In this document: one piece after another, positions 1-6,865 of the stretch
Position numbering within the stretch: the first letter of the stretch is position 1
Layout of the letters: each line of letters starts with the position of its first letter
From: Bacteroidales bacterium UBA1179
GTDB lineage: Bacteria; Bacteroidota; Bacteroidia; Bacteroidales; Bacteroidaceae
DNA: 6,865 bases
Assembly (NCBI GenBank): GCA_002309915.1
Contig: DBYT01000080.1
Span: 3,411-10,275 of the forward strand
Direction of reading: 5' to 3'
Position numbers and translations under genes: made by a program
The notes under the pieces: generated by a model
The model's input: only the letters and a program-made list of their open reading frames with translations
Told to the model about the DNA's origin: nothing
The model's database searches: none

Positions 1-1509
1 TGGTACAACACAATGGATGTGTGGCTACCCGTTCAGATGGATCACATGATGGTGAATGAGGCATACCGTGTATGGCACGGACGCTCTCATATGGATGATG
101 CCGTTCAGGCACCTACCAACTACCAGCAGCAGGACGGATACCGCATGGGTAATTCCACAAATACAAAATACAAGCCTTACGAGCATATACCCGGCCTGGC
201 AGTAGGCGCATGGTATGATGCCGGTGACTTTGATATCCAGTCAGGTACGGTAATCGGCCTTACAAACCAGCTGGCCGAGGTTTGGGATGTCCTCAAACCC
301 GAGCGTGACCAGACTTTCATCGACCAGAAGACCCAGTTCGTGGACATTCACCGTCCGGACGGTCTGCCCGATATCATACAGCAGGTTGAGCACGGTGCTC
401 TGAACCTTTGCGCCCAGATTGAGAACATAGGCTTCATAGCAGGCGGTATCGTACAGGGAACAATGCACCAGTATCACCATCTGGGTGATGCCGTTACAAT
501 CACTGACGGATATATCTATGATCCCAGCCTCAAGCCTTATGAGGTTCGCGGAAACCGTTCAGGTACACTTGATGACCGTTTCGCATTCACCAATAACGGC
601 GGAAACCCCATGGGTAACTCGAACGTATGCGCCGCTCTGGCACATGCTGCACGCGTACTTGCTCCATATATCCCTGAGACTGCAGAGCGTTGCAAAAAGA
701 ACGCCCTGAAACTCTGGAAGGAGATGGATGAGTTCCAGGCACGTCAGGCACGTAACCCGCAGGCCAACGCCAATGCCAACGCCAACGCCATGAGAAACTA
801 CCGTGGCTTTGGAGGAGACCGCTCGGCCGCAGCCATCCAACTGTGGCTCCTTACCGGTGATGACAAGTACAAGGAGATGTTCCTGCCTATGGTCATGAGA
901 CAGATTGAGATGGCCAAAGCCGCTCCCCAGGGCGTTGAGGACAACCGCACGGGCGGTGGCAGCGCAATGCGTGCTCCGCGTGTGAACATCACCACTGCAC
1001 TTTCACTTCTTCCTTATATGGATGATGATTTCAAGGCCAGCCTCCGTGAGGTTATCCCCGTATTCGTCGAGGATGCCAAGCGTACGGCCGAATCCACTCC
1101 TTACGGCGTTCCCGTAGCCGGTGGTACATGGGGCGGAAGCGAGCGTGTAATCAGTTGGGCTCAGAATAATTATATGGTATGGCGCTACTACCCGGATCTG
1201 ATCGATCCCGAGCTGGTATTGTCAGGCCTTAACTTCATATACGGCAACCATCCGTACTCAAATGTATCGTTCGTGACCGCAGTAGGTGTCAATACCAAGA
1301 AGGTCGCTTACGGAAACAACCGTGCGGATTACACATTCATACCCGGCGGAATAGCACCCGGACTGGTACTCCTGCAGCCTGACCTGCTTGAGCACAAGGA
1401 CGACTACCCGTTCCTGTGGGGTGAGAATGAGTGCTGCACCCGTACCGTACCGTCATACGTGACGCTTTCAATCGGAGCCGAGGAGATTGCCGCTGCGATT
1501 AATAAATGA
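1..1509 (+). CDS. Glycoside hydrolase family 9 (endoglucanase-like), 5'-truncated by window edge
   Basis: Predicted to hydrolyse beta-1,4-glucans or related plant polysaccharides as an inverting GH9 enzyme. The frame is open to base 1 (WYNT precedes the Met at 13), so that Met is internal; 502 residues are visible. Numbering from the first visible codon, the GH9 signature WYDAGDF is at 71-77, with the Asp pair D73/D76 matching the catalytic-base motif DAGD. Further on are an STPYGVPVAGGTWGG motif and, near the end, GENE, where E477 fits the GH9 general acid. The C-terminus follows shortly after, as in an (alpha/alpha)6-barrel ending without dockerin or CBM. A signal peptide and N-terminal Ig-like domain would be expected upstream but are not seen. 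The usual HHR-type substrate-binding motif before the catalytic Glu is not evident, so the substrate may not be cellulose. An Ala-Asn repeat interrupts the middle. GH9 assignment is confident; specificity is unknown. Confidence 0.85.
   Translation, partial: WYNTMDVWLPVQMDHMMVNEAYRVWHGRSHMDDAVQAPTNYQQQDGYRMGNSTNTKYKPYEHIPGLAVGAWYDAGDFDIQSGTVIGLTNQLAEVWDVLKPERDQTFIDQKTQFVDIHRPDGLPDIIQQVEHGALNLCAQIENIGFIAGGIVQGTMHQYHHLGDAVTITDGYIYDPSLKPYEVRGNRSGTLDDRFAFTNNGGNPMGNSNVCAALAHAARVLAPYIPETAERCKKNALKLWKEMDEFQARQARNPQANANANANAMRNYRGFGGDRSAAAIQLWLLTGDDKYKEMFLPMVMRQIEMAKAAPQGVEDNRTGGGSAMRAPRVNITTALSLLPYMDDDFKASLREVIPVFVEDAKRTAESTPYGVPVAGGTWGGSERVISWAQNNYMVWRYYPDLIDPELVLSGLNFIYGNHPYSNVSFVTAVGVNTKKVAYGNNRADYTFIPGGIAPGLVLLQPDLLEHKDDYPFLWGENECCTRTVPSYVTLSIGAEEIAAAINK
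763..789 (+). repeat. (Ala-Asn) dipeptide repeat inside the GH9 gene
   Basis: Nine codons alternating GCC and AAC/AAT encode ANANANANA, at visible residues 255-263, preceded by RNPQ and followed by MRNYRG. The 6-bp unit GCCAAC is repeated with one AAT variant. It lies between a helix-like Lys/Glu-rich segment and the next conserved block, so it is probably a flexible surface loop. Slippage changing the copy number would keep the reading frame. Confidence 0.8.
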
Positions 1510-1545
1510 TTGATTGTTTGTAAATAGAGTCCTGTTTGACAAGAA
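1510..1545 (+). other. Short intergenic gap between GH9 and ABC ATPase genes
   Basis: This 36-bp AT-rich spacer has no hairpin followed by a T tract, so there is no evident terminator for the GH9 gene. There is no purine-rich Shine-Dalgarno sequence in front of the ATG at 1546, only GACAAGAA directly before it, which is common in Bacteroidota. Two TTTG words (1517-1520 and 1535-1538) are too close together to form the Bacteroidota TTTG / TAnnTTTG promoter. Read-through from the GH9 gene is therefore possible. Confidence 0.5.
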
Positions 1546-2427
1546 ATGTCGATAAGTATTAAAGGGTTAAGCCACTACTATCCCAACGGGAAGAGAGCGC
1601 TGACCGATATCAACCTTGAGATACCATCAGGGATGTTTGGACTTCTGGGGCCTAACGGCGCCGGAAAGTCCACGCTGATGCGTATCCTGGTAACCCTGAT
1701 GGAACCTACAGAAGGCCAGATTGACGTTTGCGGTTACGATATACGCACACAGCGTAAGGAGGTACGCCGCATACTGGGCTATCTGCCTCAGGATTTCAGG
1801 TTTTTTGCCAAGTATAAGGTTCGTGAGTTTCTGGAGTATGCCGCTGCGCTTACGGGTATGACAAATTCCACTCAGCGAGGCAAGGCTGTTGACGAGATGC
1901 TGGAGCAGGTGGGTCTTTATGAGGCCCGTGACCGCTACGCACAGAATCTGTCGGGTGGTATGAAGAGACGTCTGGGTATTGCCCAGGCTCTTATTCACAA
2001 GCCCAAGGTCCTGGTGGTGGATGAGCCTACCACCGGTCTTGACCCGGAGGAGCGTATCAGGTTCCGTAACCTGTTGAGCGAAGCCAGTTCAAAGGATACC
2101 ACTATCATCCTGTCAACCCATATCGTAGGTGATATATCAAGTTCATGTACCGAGATGGCCATGCTCAACCAGGGCCAGGTCATGTTCCGTGGTTCGCCCG
2201 CAGGTATGCTCAGCGAGACAGAGGGCAAGGTATGGCGTCTTCAGGTTACCAATGAGCAGTATGCTGAGATCAATCAGAAGTATGCTGTGATTTCGACAAT
2301 TCCGCATGGCCTGGGATGGGATCTGCAGGTTGTGTCAAAGGAGGACCCCGGATACGGTGCAGTGAACTATCCTCCAAACCTGGAGCATGCATATGTTTAT
2401 TTTACTGAGATTAAGGATAAGGATTGA
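1546..2427 (+). CDS. ABC transporter ATP-binding protein (NatA/CcmA-like)
   Basis: Cytoplasmic ATPase that would drive the membrane protein encoded directly downstream. All core ABC motifs are intact in 293 residues: Walker A GPNGAGKST at 35-43, Q-loop Gln at 82 (LPQDF), signature LSGGM at 135-139, Walker B VLVVDEP at 155-161 with catalytic E160, D-loop GLD at 164-166 and switch H192. The fold resembles the single-domain NatA/CcmA-type ATPases paired with ABC-2 permeases. After about residue 225 comes a 65-70-residue C-terminal extension that carries no ABC motif, as in many exporters of this class. ATG 1546 is chosen because the conserved N-terminal strand (ISIKGLSHYY) begins at once. The stop overlaps the next gene's start (TGATG), indicating translational coupling and a 1:1 partner. 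The transported substrate cannot be inferred. Confidence 0.93.
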   Translation: MSISIKGLSHYYPNGKRALTDINLEIPSGMFGLLGPNGAGKSTLMRILVTLMEPTEGQIDVCGYDIRTQRKEVRRILGYLPQDFRFFAKYKVREFLEYAAALTGMTNSTQRGKAVDEMLEQVGLYEARDRYAQNLSGGMKRRLGIAQALIHKPKVLVVDEPTTGLDPEERIRFRNLLSEASSKDTTIILSTHIVGDISSSCTEMAMLNQGQVMFRGSPAGMLSETEGKVWRLQVTNEQYAEINQKYAVISTIPHGLGWDLQVVSKEDPGYGAVNYPPNLEHAYVYFTEIKDKD

Positions 2428-2429
2428 TG
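2425..2429 (+). promoter_or_regulatory. TGATG stop/start overlap (translational coupling)
   Basis: The TGA stop of the ATPase gene (2425-2427) shares its final A with the ATG (2427-2429) of the permease gene. A TTG in the same frame at 2424 could serve as an alternative start and would add one residue. The ATG is preferred because the overlap is the standard coupling arrangement. No separate Shine-Dalgarno sequence stands out; AAGGATAAGG at 2413-2422 is purine-rich and may help re-initiation. Confidence 0.7.
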
Positions 2430-5400
2430 CTGGGAATAACTAACATACGCATAGTTTCAAAGTACGAGACTAAACTGCTTGTACGAGGCTGGTTCTTCAA
2501 GGTTTTTGCGGTTCTGTCAATATTGGCCGCAGTGATTCTGGGATCCATATATATCCTCCAGCCCTTTCAGCAGCCCCTGATGGTGAACAGGTCTGTCATC
2601 CCGTATCTTTTCATGCTGGTAATGAATGTGGGACAGGCCGTAGTATCGGTATTCCTTGCATCGGAGTACCTGAAACGTGACAAGCAGCTCGATACGTCGG
2701 AGGTGTTCTATACCCGTCCGCTGAGTAATGCCGAGTACCTGCTGGGCAAGATGTGGGCCACTCTCAAGGTGTTCTTCATGCTTGACCTGGTGGTTGCTGC
2801 CATAGCGCTCATCATGAGCCTTATAAAATACGGTGTCGACCTGGATTACCTTAGTTATATCTGGTATTTCCTGCTGCTGTCGGTTCCTACACTGGTGTTC
2901 ATAGTAGGTCTGTCAACCACACTGATGCTGATACTCAACAACCAGGCTATCACTATGGTGATCCTGCTGGCGTATATCGGCGTTACGCTTTTTTACATTG
3001 ATGACCTGTACTATTATCTGTTTGACTATATAGGTTTCAACCTGCCCATGCTCAAATCGACGGTGACCGGTTTCAGCGGACTGTCCCGACTGATCAACCA
3101 CCGCCTGTGCTATCTGCTGCTGGGTATAGGCCTGATACTTACCGATATCTCGCTGTTCCATCGTCTGGCCAACTCCAGATACAGCCTGCTGCCCTGGCGT
3201 ATTGCCGCAGGATTGTTCCTGGCTGCCGGTCTGTATTCCGGATACCGGCACGTAAATGTGTACAGGATAGATGAGAAGTTCAGGGCCGATATGGTTGAAC
3301 TTGACAACAGGTATGTCAATCAGGGAGGTGCCGTGGCTGATCTGTGCAATCTGACAGTGACCCAGGACGGTGACTCCATCCGGGTTTCGGCCGATATGAC
3401 CGTAAGACCCAGGGAGGAGCAGCAGACACTGGTATTCACCCTCAATCCCGGATTCCGTATCAGCAATGTCACAGTTCCCGGTCATGAAGTGAAGAGCGAA
3501 CGTCTGATGCATCTGCTGGTGCTCACATTCGCCAAGACCCTTACTGCCGACGAGCCTGTAAGGCTGACGATTGAGTACGGAGGTATGGCCGATGAACGCA
3601 TCTGCTATCTGGATATAACGGATGAGAAGTTGGTTGAGAATATCAAAATGCTCTCCATGCTGAACGTTCCCAAGCGTTACCTGTTCCAGAGCAGGGATTA
3701 CACGATGCTCACGCCCGAGAGTTACTGGTACCCGCGTCCCGGTGTGGCTTTCAGCAACGAAAGCCCGGAGTGGGAGAGGTCATACTTTACCGGTTTCAAT
3801 GTCAGTGTCACTCCCAATCCCGGACTGACACCTATATCACAGGGCCTCTGTACCGTAAACTCCGATTCAACACAGTATACTTTCACACCTGAGTCATCAC
3901 TGCCTTCGGTATCACTTCTGATAGGTGATTACAGACCCAAGTCCATGATGGTGGATTCCACGCTCTATACGGTTTGGGAACTGGGCGAGTGGGATGACAG
4001 GTTCTCTGTGTTTGATTCCATAGCCGATACCCTTCCCAACTTTGTCCGCAGCACACGCAGGACCATGGAATATCAGGCTGACATGGTATATCCGTTCAAG
4101 CGTTTCTCGATAGTTGAGGTTCCCGTCAACTTCACATCATACAAGCGTGTGTGGACATCGGCCTACGAGCAACTTCAGCCCGAGATGGCGCTGATACATG
4201 AGAAAGGCTGTGACATGCGCATGTTCCAGTTTGACAACCAGATGCGCATGTACGGAAATAACCGTAACCGCCGGATGGCTAACAGCAACATGTCCGAAAA
4301 GGAGATACTCTCAAGCGTCTTCCAGACGGCAATCAATTTCATGATGCAGCAGGGCAGTTTCTCCGGCAATAACCGGGGCGGACAGTTCACCATGACCCAG
4401 ACGGACAACCCCTATTACTACAGACCTCTGTTCTATAACTTCAGATACAACATCTACTCGTCAGACTGGCCGATGGCCAAACGTATGGTCGAGTCCGTAA
4501 CCTATTCCAATAACAACAATAACGGTGGCGAGTGGCTCAGGAGAATGAACGGTCTTTCAGAGGATGAGAAGGCTCTTATCCTGATGGGCAAATACGACTT
4601 TAACCGTATCATGTCAGATCCGGAGTGGGAGGACCTGGCCGACAATGCCCTGGCACTCAAGACTCAGGATTTCTTTGCTCCCGTATCGGCCGCTATGGGT
4701 TATGAGGCTATGGTTGACTCCATTACAGCCAAAACCCGTGAGAAGGAGTTCTCAAACGTGTCGTTTGATTCCATTCTGGACTGGCTGCAGACATTCTCGG
4801 GAGTTAGCCTGCAGGCTAAGATCGATGCCTGGGACGAGCCGGTGCGTCTGGCCTGCTACAAGATAGGCAATCCCCAGATGACAACTGTCACAACCGATAC
4901 GGCCGATATTTACCAGGCAGAGATTGCGATAGAGAACATATCGGACTATCCGGGTTACGTGACAGTTGAGTATGTGTTCTTCGAGACCGAGAATGCCGGC
5001 GACGAGGATAAGCCCAAGACGATGCTCATAAGTGTGGCACCGCATGAGACCCGCAGGATAGTGACCCACTGGTTCAATACCCCGAGCCGCATAGACGTAA
5101 ATACCATGCTTTCATCAAACCTGCCTCATGTAGTAAGACTGGACAACTCCAACTGGAGCACATATACAGGCACAGACCTGACTCCCGAGGGTGTTTATTC
5201 GCTGCGCTCGGGTGTGGACAACACGCTTCCGGGTGAGATAATAGTGGATAACGAGGATAAGGAACTGTTCACTCTCTCCAAGCCTGTCCGTACAGGATAT
5301 CTCTCCAAATGGATAGACAAGTCACGTGAGAACAAGAATGAGTTCGCTTACGAGGGCTTCTCTGACTGGAGACTATACGCTCTGTGGACATTGGTTACTG

Positions 5401-5810
5401 AGCAGTCCCTGTACGGTGACTACATACGCTCGGCATATATCATCAGCCCGGGTGACGGTTCACAGTTTGCCCGCTGGAAGGTGCCTTTGGCCGAGGCCGG
5501 CGTCTATGACGTCTATTTCTATGCTTCACCGTCGCTTTACAACAACAATAACCGTAACCTCAGGTGGAACAACAACAATTACAACAATAACAATAACGGC
5601 CGATGGACCCCCAATGACTACAACTTCGAGATAGGCCAGTTCGACATGTGGGATCCCGTTTCACTGAACATGCGCCGTGCCGATGAGGGCTGGAACATGC
5701 TTGGAACGTTCAGGTTCGAGGCTGACACCGTCAACATACGTCTCAACAACAAGTCAGGCGTGAACGTGGTTGTGGCCGATGCAGTGAGACTGGTAAAAAG
5801 AGAGAGATAA
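2427..5810 (+). CDS. ABC-2 permease fused to M1-peptidase-like ectodomain and golvesin/Xly-like C-terminus
   Basis: A 1127-residue inner-membrane protein, the likely permease partner of the upstream ATPase. Residues 1-275 hold about seven hydrophobic helices (near 21-44, 57-79, 112-133, 145-170, 174-192, 227-244, 256-273), as in ABC-2 permeases; the PLSNAEYLLGK segment (98-108) between helices 2 and 3 is typical. The odd helix count with a cytoplasmic N-terminus would put the remaining ~840 residues in the periplasm. Residues ~308-386 look like the beta-rich N-terminal M1 aminopeptidase domain, ending in IEYGG. YPFKRFSIVEVP (555-566) matches the strand just before the M1 active site, and ILDWL (783-787) resembles the M1 C-terminal part. 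No HExxH motif occurs anywhere, so peptidase activity is not expected. GEIIVDNED (936-944) leads to a golvesin/Xly-CBD-like module (~996-1127; GWNMLG at 1088-1093, DAVRL at 1118-1122). Asn-rich tracts interrupt the ectodomain. Domain calls after the membrane part are from memory of family patterns. Confidence 0.8.
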   Translation: MLGITNIRIVSKYETKLLVRGWFFKVFAVLSILAAVILGSIYILQPFQQPLMVNRSVIPYLFMLVMNVGQAVVSVFLASEYLKRDKQLDTSEVFYTRPLSNAEYLLGKMWATLKVFFMLDLVVAAIALIMSLIKYGVDLDYLSYIWYFLLLSVPTLVFIVGLSTTLMLILNNQAITMVILLAYIGVTLFYIDDLYYYLFDYIGFNLPMLKSTVTGFSGLSRLINHRLCYLLLGIGLILTDISLFHRLANSRYSLLPWRIAAGLFLAAGLYSGYRHVNVYRIDEKFRADMVELDNRYVNQGGAVADLCNLTVTQDGDSIRVSADMTVRPREEQQTLVFTLNPGFRISNVTVPGHEVKSERLMHLLVLTFAKTLTADEPVRLTIEYGGMADERICYLDITDEKLVENIKMLSMLNVPKRYLFQSRDYTMLTPESYWYPRPGVAFSNESPEWERSYFTGFNVSVTPNPGLTPISQGLCTVNSDSTQYTFTPESSLPSVSLLIGDYRPKSMMVDSTLYTVWELGEWDDRFSVFDSIADTLPNFVRSTRRTMEYQADMVYPFKRFSIVEVPVNFTSYKRVWTSAYEQLQPEMALIHEKGCDMRMFQFDNQMRMYGNNRNRRMANSNMSEKEILSSVFQTAINFMMQQGSFSGNNRGGQFTMTQTDNPYYYRPLFYNFRYNIYSSDWPMAKRMVESVTYSNNNNNGGEWLRRMNGLSEDEKALILMGKYDFNRIMSDPEWEDLADNALALKTQDFFAPVSAAMGYEAMVDSITAKTREKEFSNVSFDSILDWLQTFSGVSLQAKIDAWDEPVRLACYKIGNPQMTTVTTDTADIYQAEIAIENISDYPGYVTVEYVFFETENAGDEDKPKTMLISVAPHETRRIVTHWFNTPSRIDVNTMLSSNLPHVVRLDNSNWSTYTGTDLTPEGVYSLRSGVDNTLPGEIIVDNEDKELFTLSKPVRTGYLSKWIDKSRENKNEFAYEGFSDWRLYALWTLVTEQSLYGDYIRSAYIISPGDGSQFARWKVPLAEAGVYDVYFYASPSLYNNNNRNLRWNNNNYNNNNNGRWTPNDYNFEIGQFDMWDPVSLNMRRADEGWNMLGTFRFEADTVNIRLNNKSGVNVVVADAVRLVKRER
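4509..4523 (+). repeat. Asn5 tract in the permease ectodomain
   Basis: Five consecutive Asn codons, mixed AAT and AAC (residues 695-699), lie between VTYS and GGEWL in the M1-like region. Other Asn-rich patches lie upstream: GNNRNRR near 4251-4274 and SGNNRGG near 4363-4383. The tract is probably a flexible loop. Confidence 0.75.
5541..5597 (+). repeat. Asn-rich low-complexity insertion in the golvesin-like domain
   Basis: Nineteen codons (residues 1039-1057) encode 14 Asn in runs of four, four and five, interrupted by R, N-L-R-W and Y. AAC and AAT codons are mixed, so this is not a perfect microsatellite. The tract falls between the predicted strand VYDVYFYAS and the next conserved block (YNFEIGQ), the position of a loop in the golvesin/Xly beta-sandwich. 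Triplet gain or loss here would not shift the frame. Confidence 0.8.
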
Positions 5811-5828
5811 GAGATAAAACAATAAAAT
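5811..5828 (+). promoter_or_regulatory. A-rich translation initiation region before the TolC gene
   Basis: The 18 bp between the permease stop and the TolC-family ATG are almost entirely A, with scattered G and T, and hold neither a terminator nor a standard Shine-Dalgarno sequence. A GAGATAA heptamer is tandemly duplicated across the stop codon (5804-5810 and 5811-5817). A-rich, unstructured leaders are usual in Bacteroidota. The short spacing supports co-transcription of the two genes. Confidence 0.55.
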
Positions 5829-6865
5829 ATGAAGAAGAAAAAAGCATTATTTACGGCAGTCCTGATGTTAGCGGCTGTACCTGTCTTTGAGAGCGGGGCA
5901 CAGGCGCAGATTGTCATGACCATGGAAGATGCTCTGCAGTACAGTGCGGAGCATAATCCTGATCTGATCAACTCCCGTCTGAGTATGGAACGTTACGAAC
6001 AGAACCTGATAGCCCAGAAGGCTTCATTGAAATCAAGGTTCTCACTTAATCTGACTCCCGTTTCATACTCGCAGTCACGTCAGTTTGACAGCCGTTTCTC
6101 TGATTGGTACACCAACCGTTCGCTCTCATCGTCGGGAACGTTCAGCATATCGCAGCCCATCATCTGGACCGATGCCACGCTGTCTTTGAACAACAGTCTG
6201 TCATGGCAGAACAACCAGTCAACTGTAGGCGGTAAAACCAACAGTAACCGCGCATTCAGTAACAGTCTTTATCTTAGTCTGACACAGCCTCTGTTCACTT
6301 ACAACAGAACCAAGATGAACATGCGTCAGATAGAGATGAACTATGAGAACGCCCGTATAAGCTATGCCCTGCAGATGCTTAACGTGGAGCGTAACATCAC
6401 AAGCCAGTTCTACAGTCTGTTCACTGCCCAGCAGAACCTTGAGATCAGTGAGAAGGAACTGGAGAATGCCGAGAAGAACTTCAATATCATCAAGGATAAG
6501 GTTGAGGCCGACCTGGTTACCAAGGACGAGTTCTATCAGGCCCAGTTGAACCTGTCACAGTCACGTTCAAGCCTGGAGAACCAGAGGGTAAGCCTGGAGA
6601 ACTCCAAGGACAATTTCAAACAGGCTCTGGGCATACCTCTTGAGGAGGATATCAGGGTGGTATGTGACATTGAGGCCGAGCCGGTACTGGTGGACTTTGA
6701 CAAGGCTCTGGAAAGCGCCATGTCATCCAGACTGGAACTCCGTCAGCGTGAGATATCACGTGAGCAGCAGGAGATGTCGATGATCCAGGTAAAGGACAAT
6801 GACAGTTTCAACGGTAACGTATCTCTGTCAGTAGGTATCATGGGCGATGATCCCAAGTTCCCCAA
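5829..6865 (+). CDS. TolC-family outer-membrane efflux protein, 3'-truncated by window edge
   Basis: Outer-membrane channel component for export or efflux. The frame from ATG 5829 stays open to the last base, giving 345 complete codons. Family members usually run to about 430-500 residues, so roughly a fifth to a quarter is missing. Residues 1-26 form a signal peptide: MKKKKA, a hydrophobic core, then AQA followed by Q27 as a likely signal peptidase I site. The mature N-terminus MTMEDALQYSAEHNPDL is the classic start of the TolC fold. SQPI near 108-111 and TQPLF at 152-156 match the positions where beta-barrel strands begin. Residues ~165-275 are heptad-rich long helices ending in QALGIPL, the typical helix-to-strand boundary. 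It lies 18 bp after the permease-like gene, suggesting a shared operon and envelope-spanning assembly. An adaptor protein gene is expected just downstream but is not visible. The substrate is unknown. Confidence 0.9.
   Translation, partial: MKKKKALFTAVLMLAAVPVFESGAQAQIVMTMEDALQYSAEHNPDLINSRLSMERYEQNLIAQKASLKSRFSLNLTPVSYSQSRQFDSRFSDWYTNRSLSSSGTFSISQPIIWTDATLSLNNSLSWQNNQSTVGGKTNSNRAFSNSLYLSLTQPLFTYNRTKMNMRQIEMNYENARISYALQMLNVERNITSQFYSLFTAQQNLEISEKELENAEKNFNIIKDKVEADLVTKDEFYQAQLNLSQSRSSLENQRVSLENSKDNFKQALGIPLEEDIRVVCDIEAEPVLVDFDKALESAMSSRLELRQREISREQQEMSMIQVKDNDSFNGNVSLSVGIMGDDPKFP
6569..6602 (+). repeat. 13-bp direct repeat encoding a heptad duplication in the TolC helix
   Basis: AAGCCTGGAGAAC occurs at 6569-6581 and again at 6590-6602, exactly 21 bp apart. 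It encodes SLEN twice (residues 248-251 and 255-258), one coiled-coil heptad apart, inside the long helical hairpin. It may be a recent heptad duplication or simply codon-level convergence in a regular coiled coil. Confidence 0.6.

Noticed and set aside
13..15. ATG at 13 as the start of the glycosidase
   Set aside because: The frame continues upstream to base 1, and a GH9 enzyme of this type needs a signal peptide and the start of the catalytic domain, which are not present after this Met.
485..995. Overlapping open frames on both strands inside the GH9 gene
   Set aside because: They are shadow frames of a gene with clear catalytic motifs; none has a recognisable domain or an independent start context.
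1517..1538. Two TTTG words resembling Bacteroidota -33 and -7 promoter elements
   Set aside because: They are only 14 bp apart and the downstream one lacks the TA of TAnnTTTG, so they do not fit the consensus.
2913..3512. A 199-codon open frame on the minus strand inside the permease gene
   Set aside because: It lies fully antisense to a well-supported gene, has no recognisable domain, and its Gln/His-rich composition is that expected from the reverse complement of a coding strand.
4170..4215. HEKGC as a possible M1 zinc-binding motif after YPFKRFSIVEVP
   Set aside because: The position is roughly right, but the second His of HExxH is missing. Pro-Glu followed by Glu-Lys-Gly looks like the pattern of the non-peptidase family members.
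5618..5971. Minus-strand open frame spanning the permease/TolC junction
   Set aside because: It covers the TolC signal peptide and the permease C-terminus, both strongly supported on the + strand. Its Phe-rich run is the complement of the A-rich leader and Lys codons.

Overview
The window reads as a piece of a Bacteroidota genome, most likely a gut- or rumen-type member of the Bacteroidales. The evidence is protein family content (a GH9 glycoside hydrolase, an ABC-2 permease fused to an M1-peptidase-like ectodomain with a golvesin/Xly-type C-terminal domain, and a TolC-family protein), the lack of clear Shine-Dalgarno sequences, an A-rich translation start in front of the TolC gene, and Asn-rich low-complexity tracts. 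This is judged by eye; no database search was run and genus cannot be assigned.

Layout: all four genes are on the + strand and the window is almost fully coding. (1) 1-1509 is the C-terminal 502 residues of a GH9-type glycosidase whose 5' end lies before the window. (2) 1546-2427 is a complete NatA-like ABC ATPase, 36 bp downstream. (3) 2427-5810 is a very large (1127 aa) membrane protein, joined to the ATPase gene by a TGATG stop/start overlap. It has about seven N-terminal membrane helices, then roughly 840 residues predicted to lie outside the cytoplasm that resemble an M1 aminopeptidase without its zinc-binding HExxH motif, then a golvesin/Xly-CBD-like module. (4) 5829 to the window end is a TolC-family outer-membrane protein with a signal peptide, cut off by the window edge.

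Genes 2-4 look like one transcription unit for an envelope-spanning machine: an ATPase and permease in the inner membrane, a large periplasmic domain on the permease, and an outer-membrane channel. A periplasmic adaptor (HlyD/RND-type) would be expected downstream but is not visible. The GH9 gene is close enough to be co-transcribed, but nothing in the sequence links it functionally to the exporter. I see no RNA gene, CRISPR array, insertion sequence, convincing promoter or terminator. The most interesting element is the permease/pseudo-peptidase/golvesin fusion; it resembles a family I believe is spread through Bacteroidota, so the architecture is unusual rather than certainly new.
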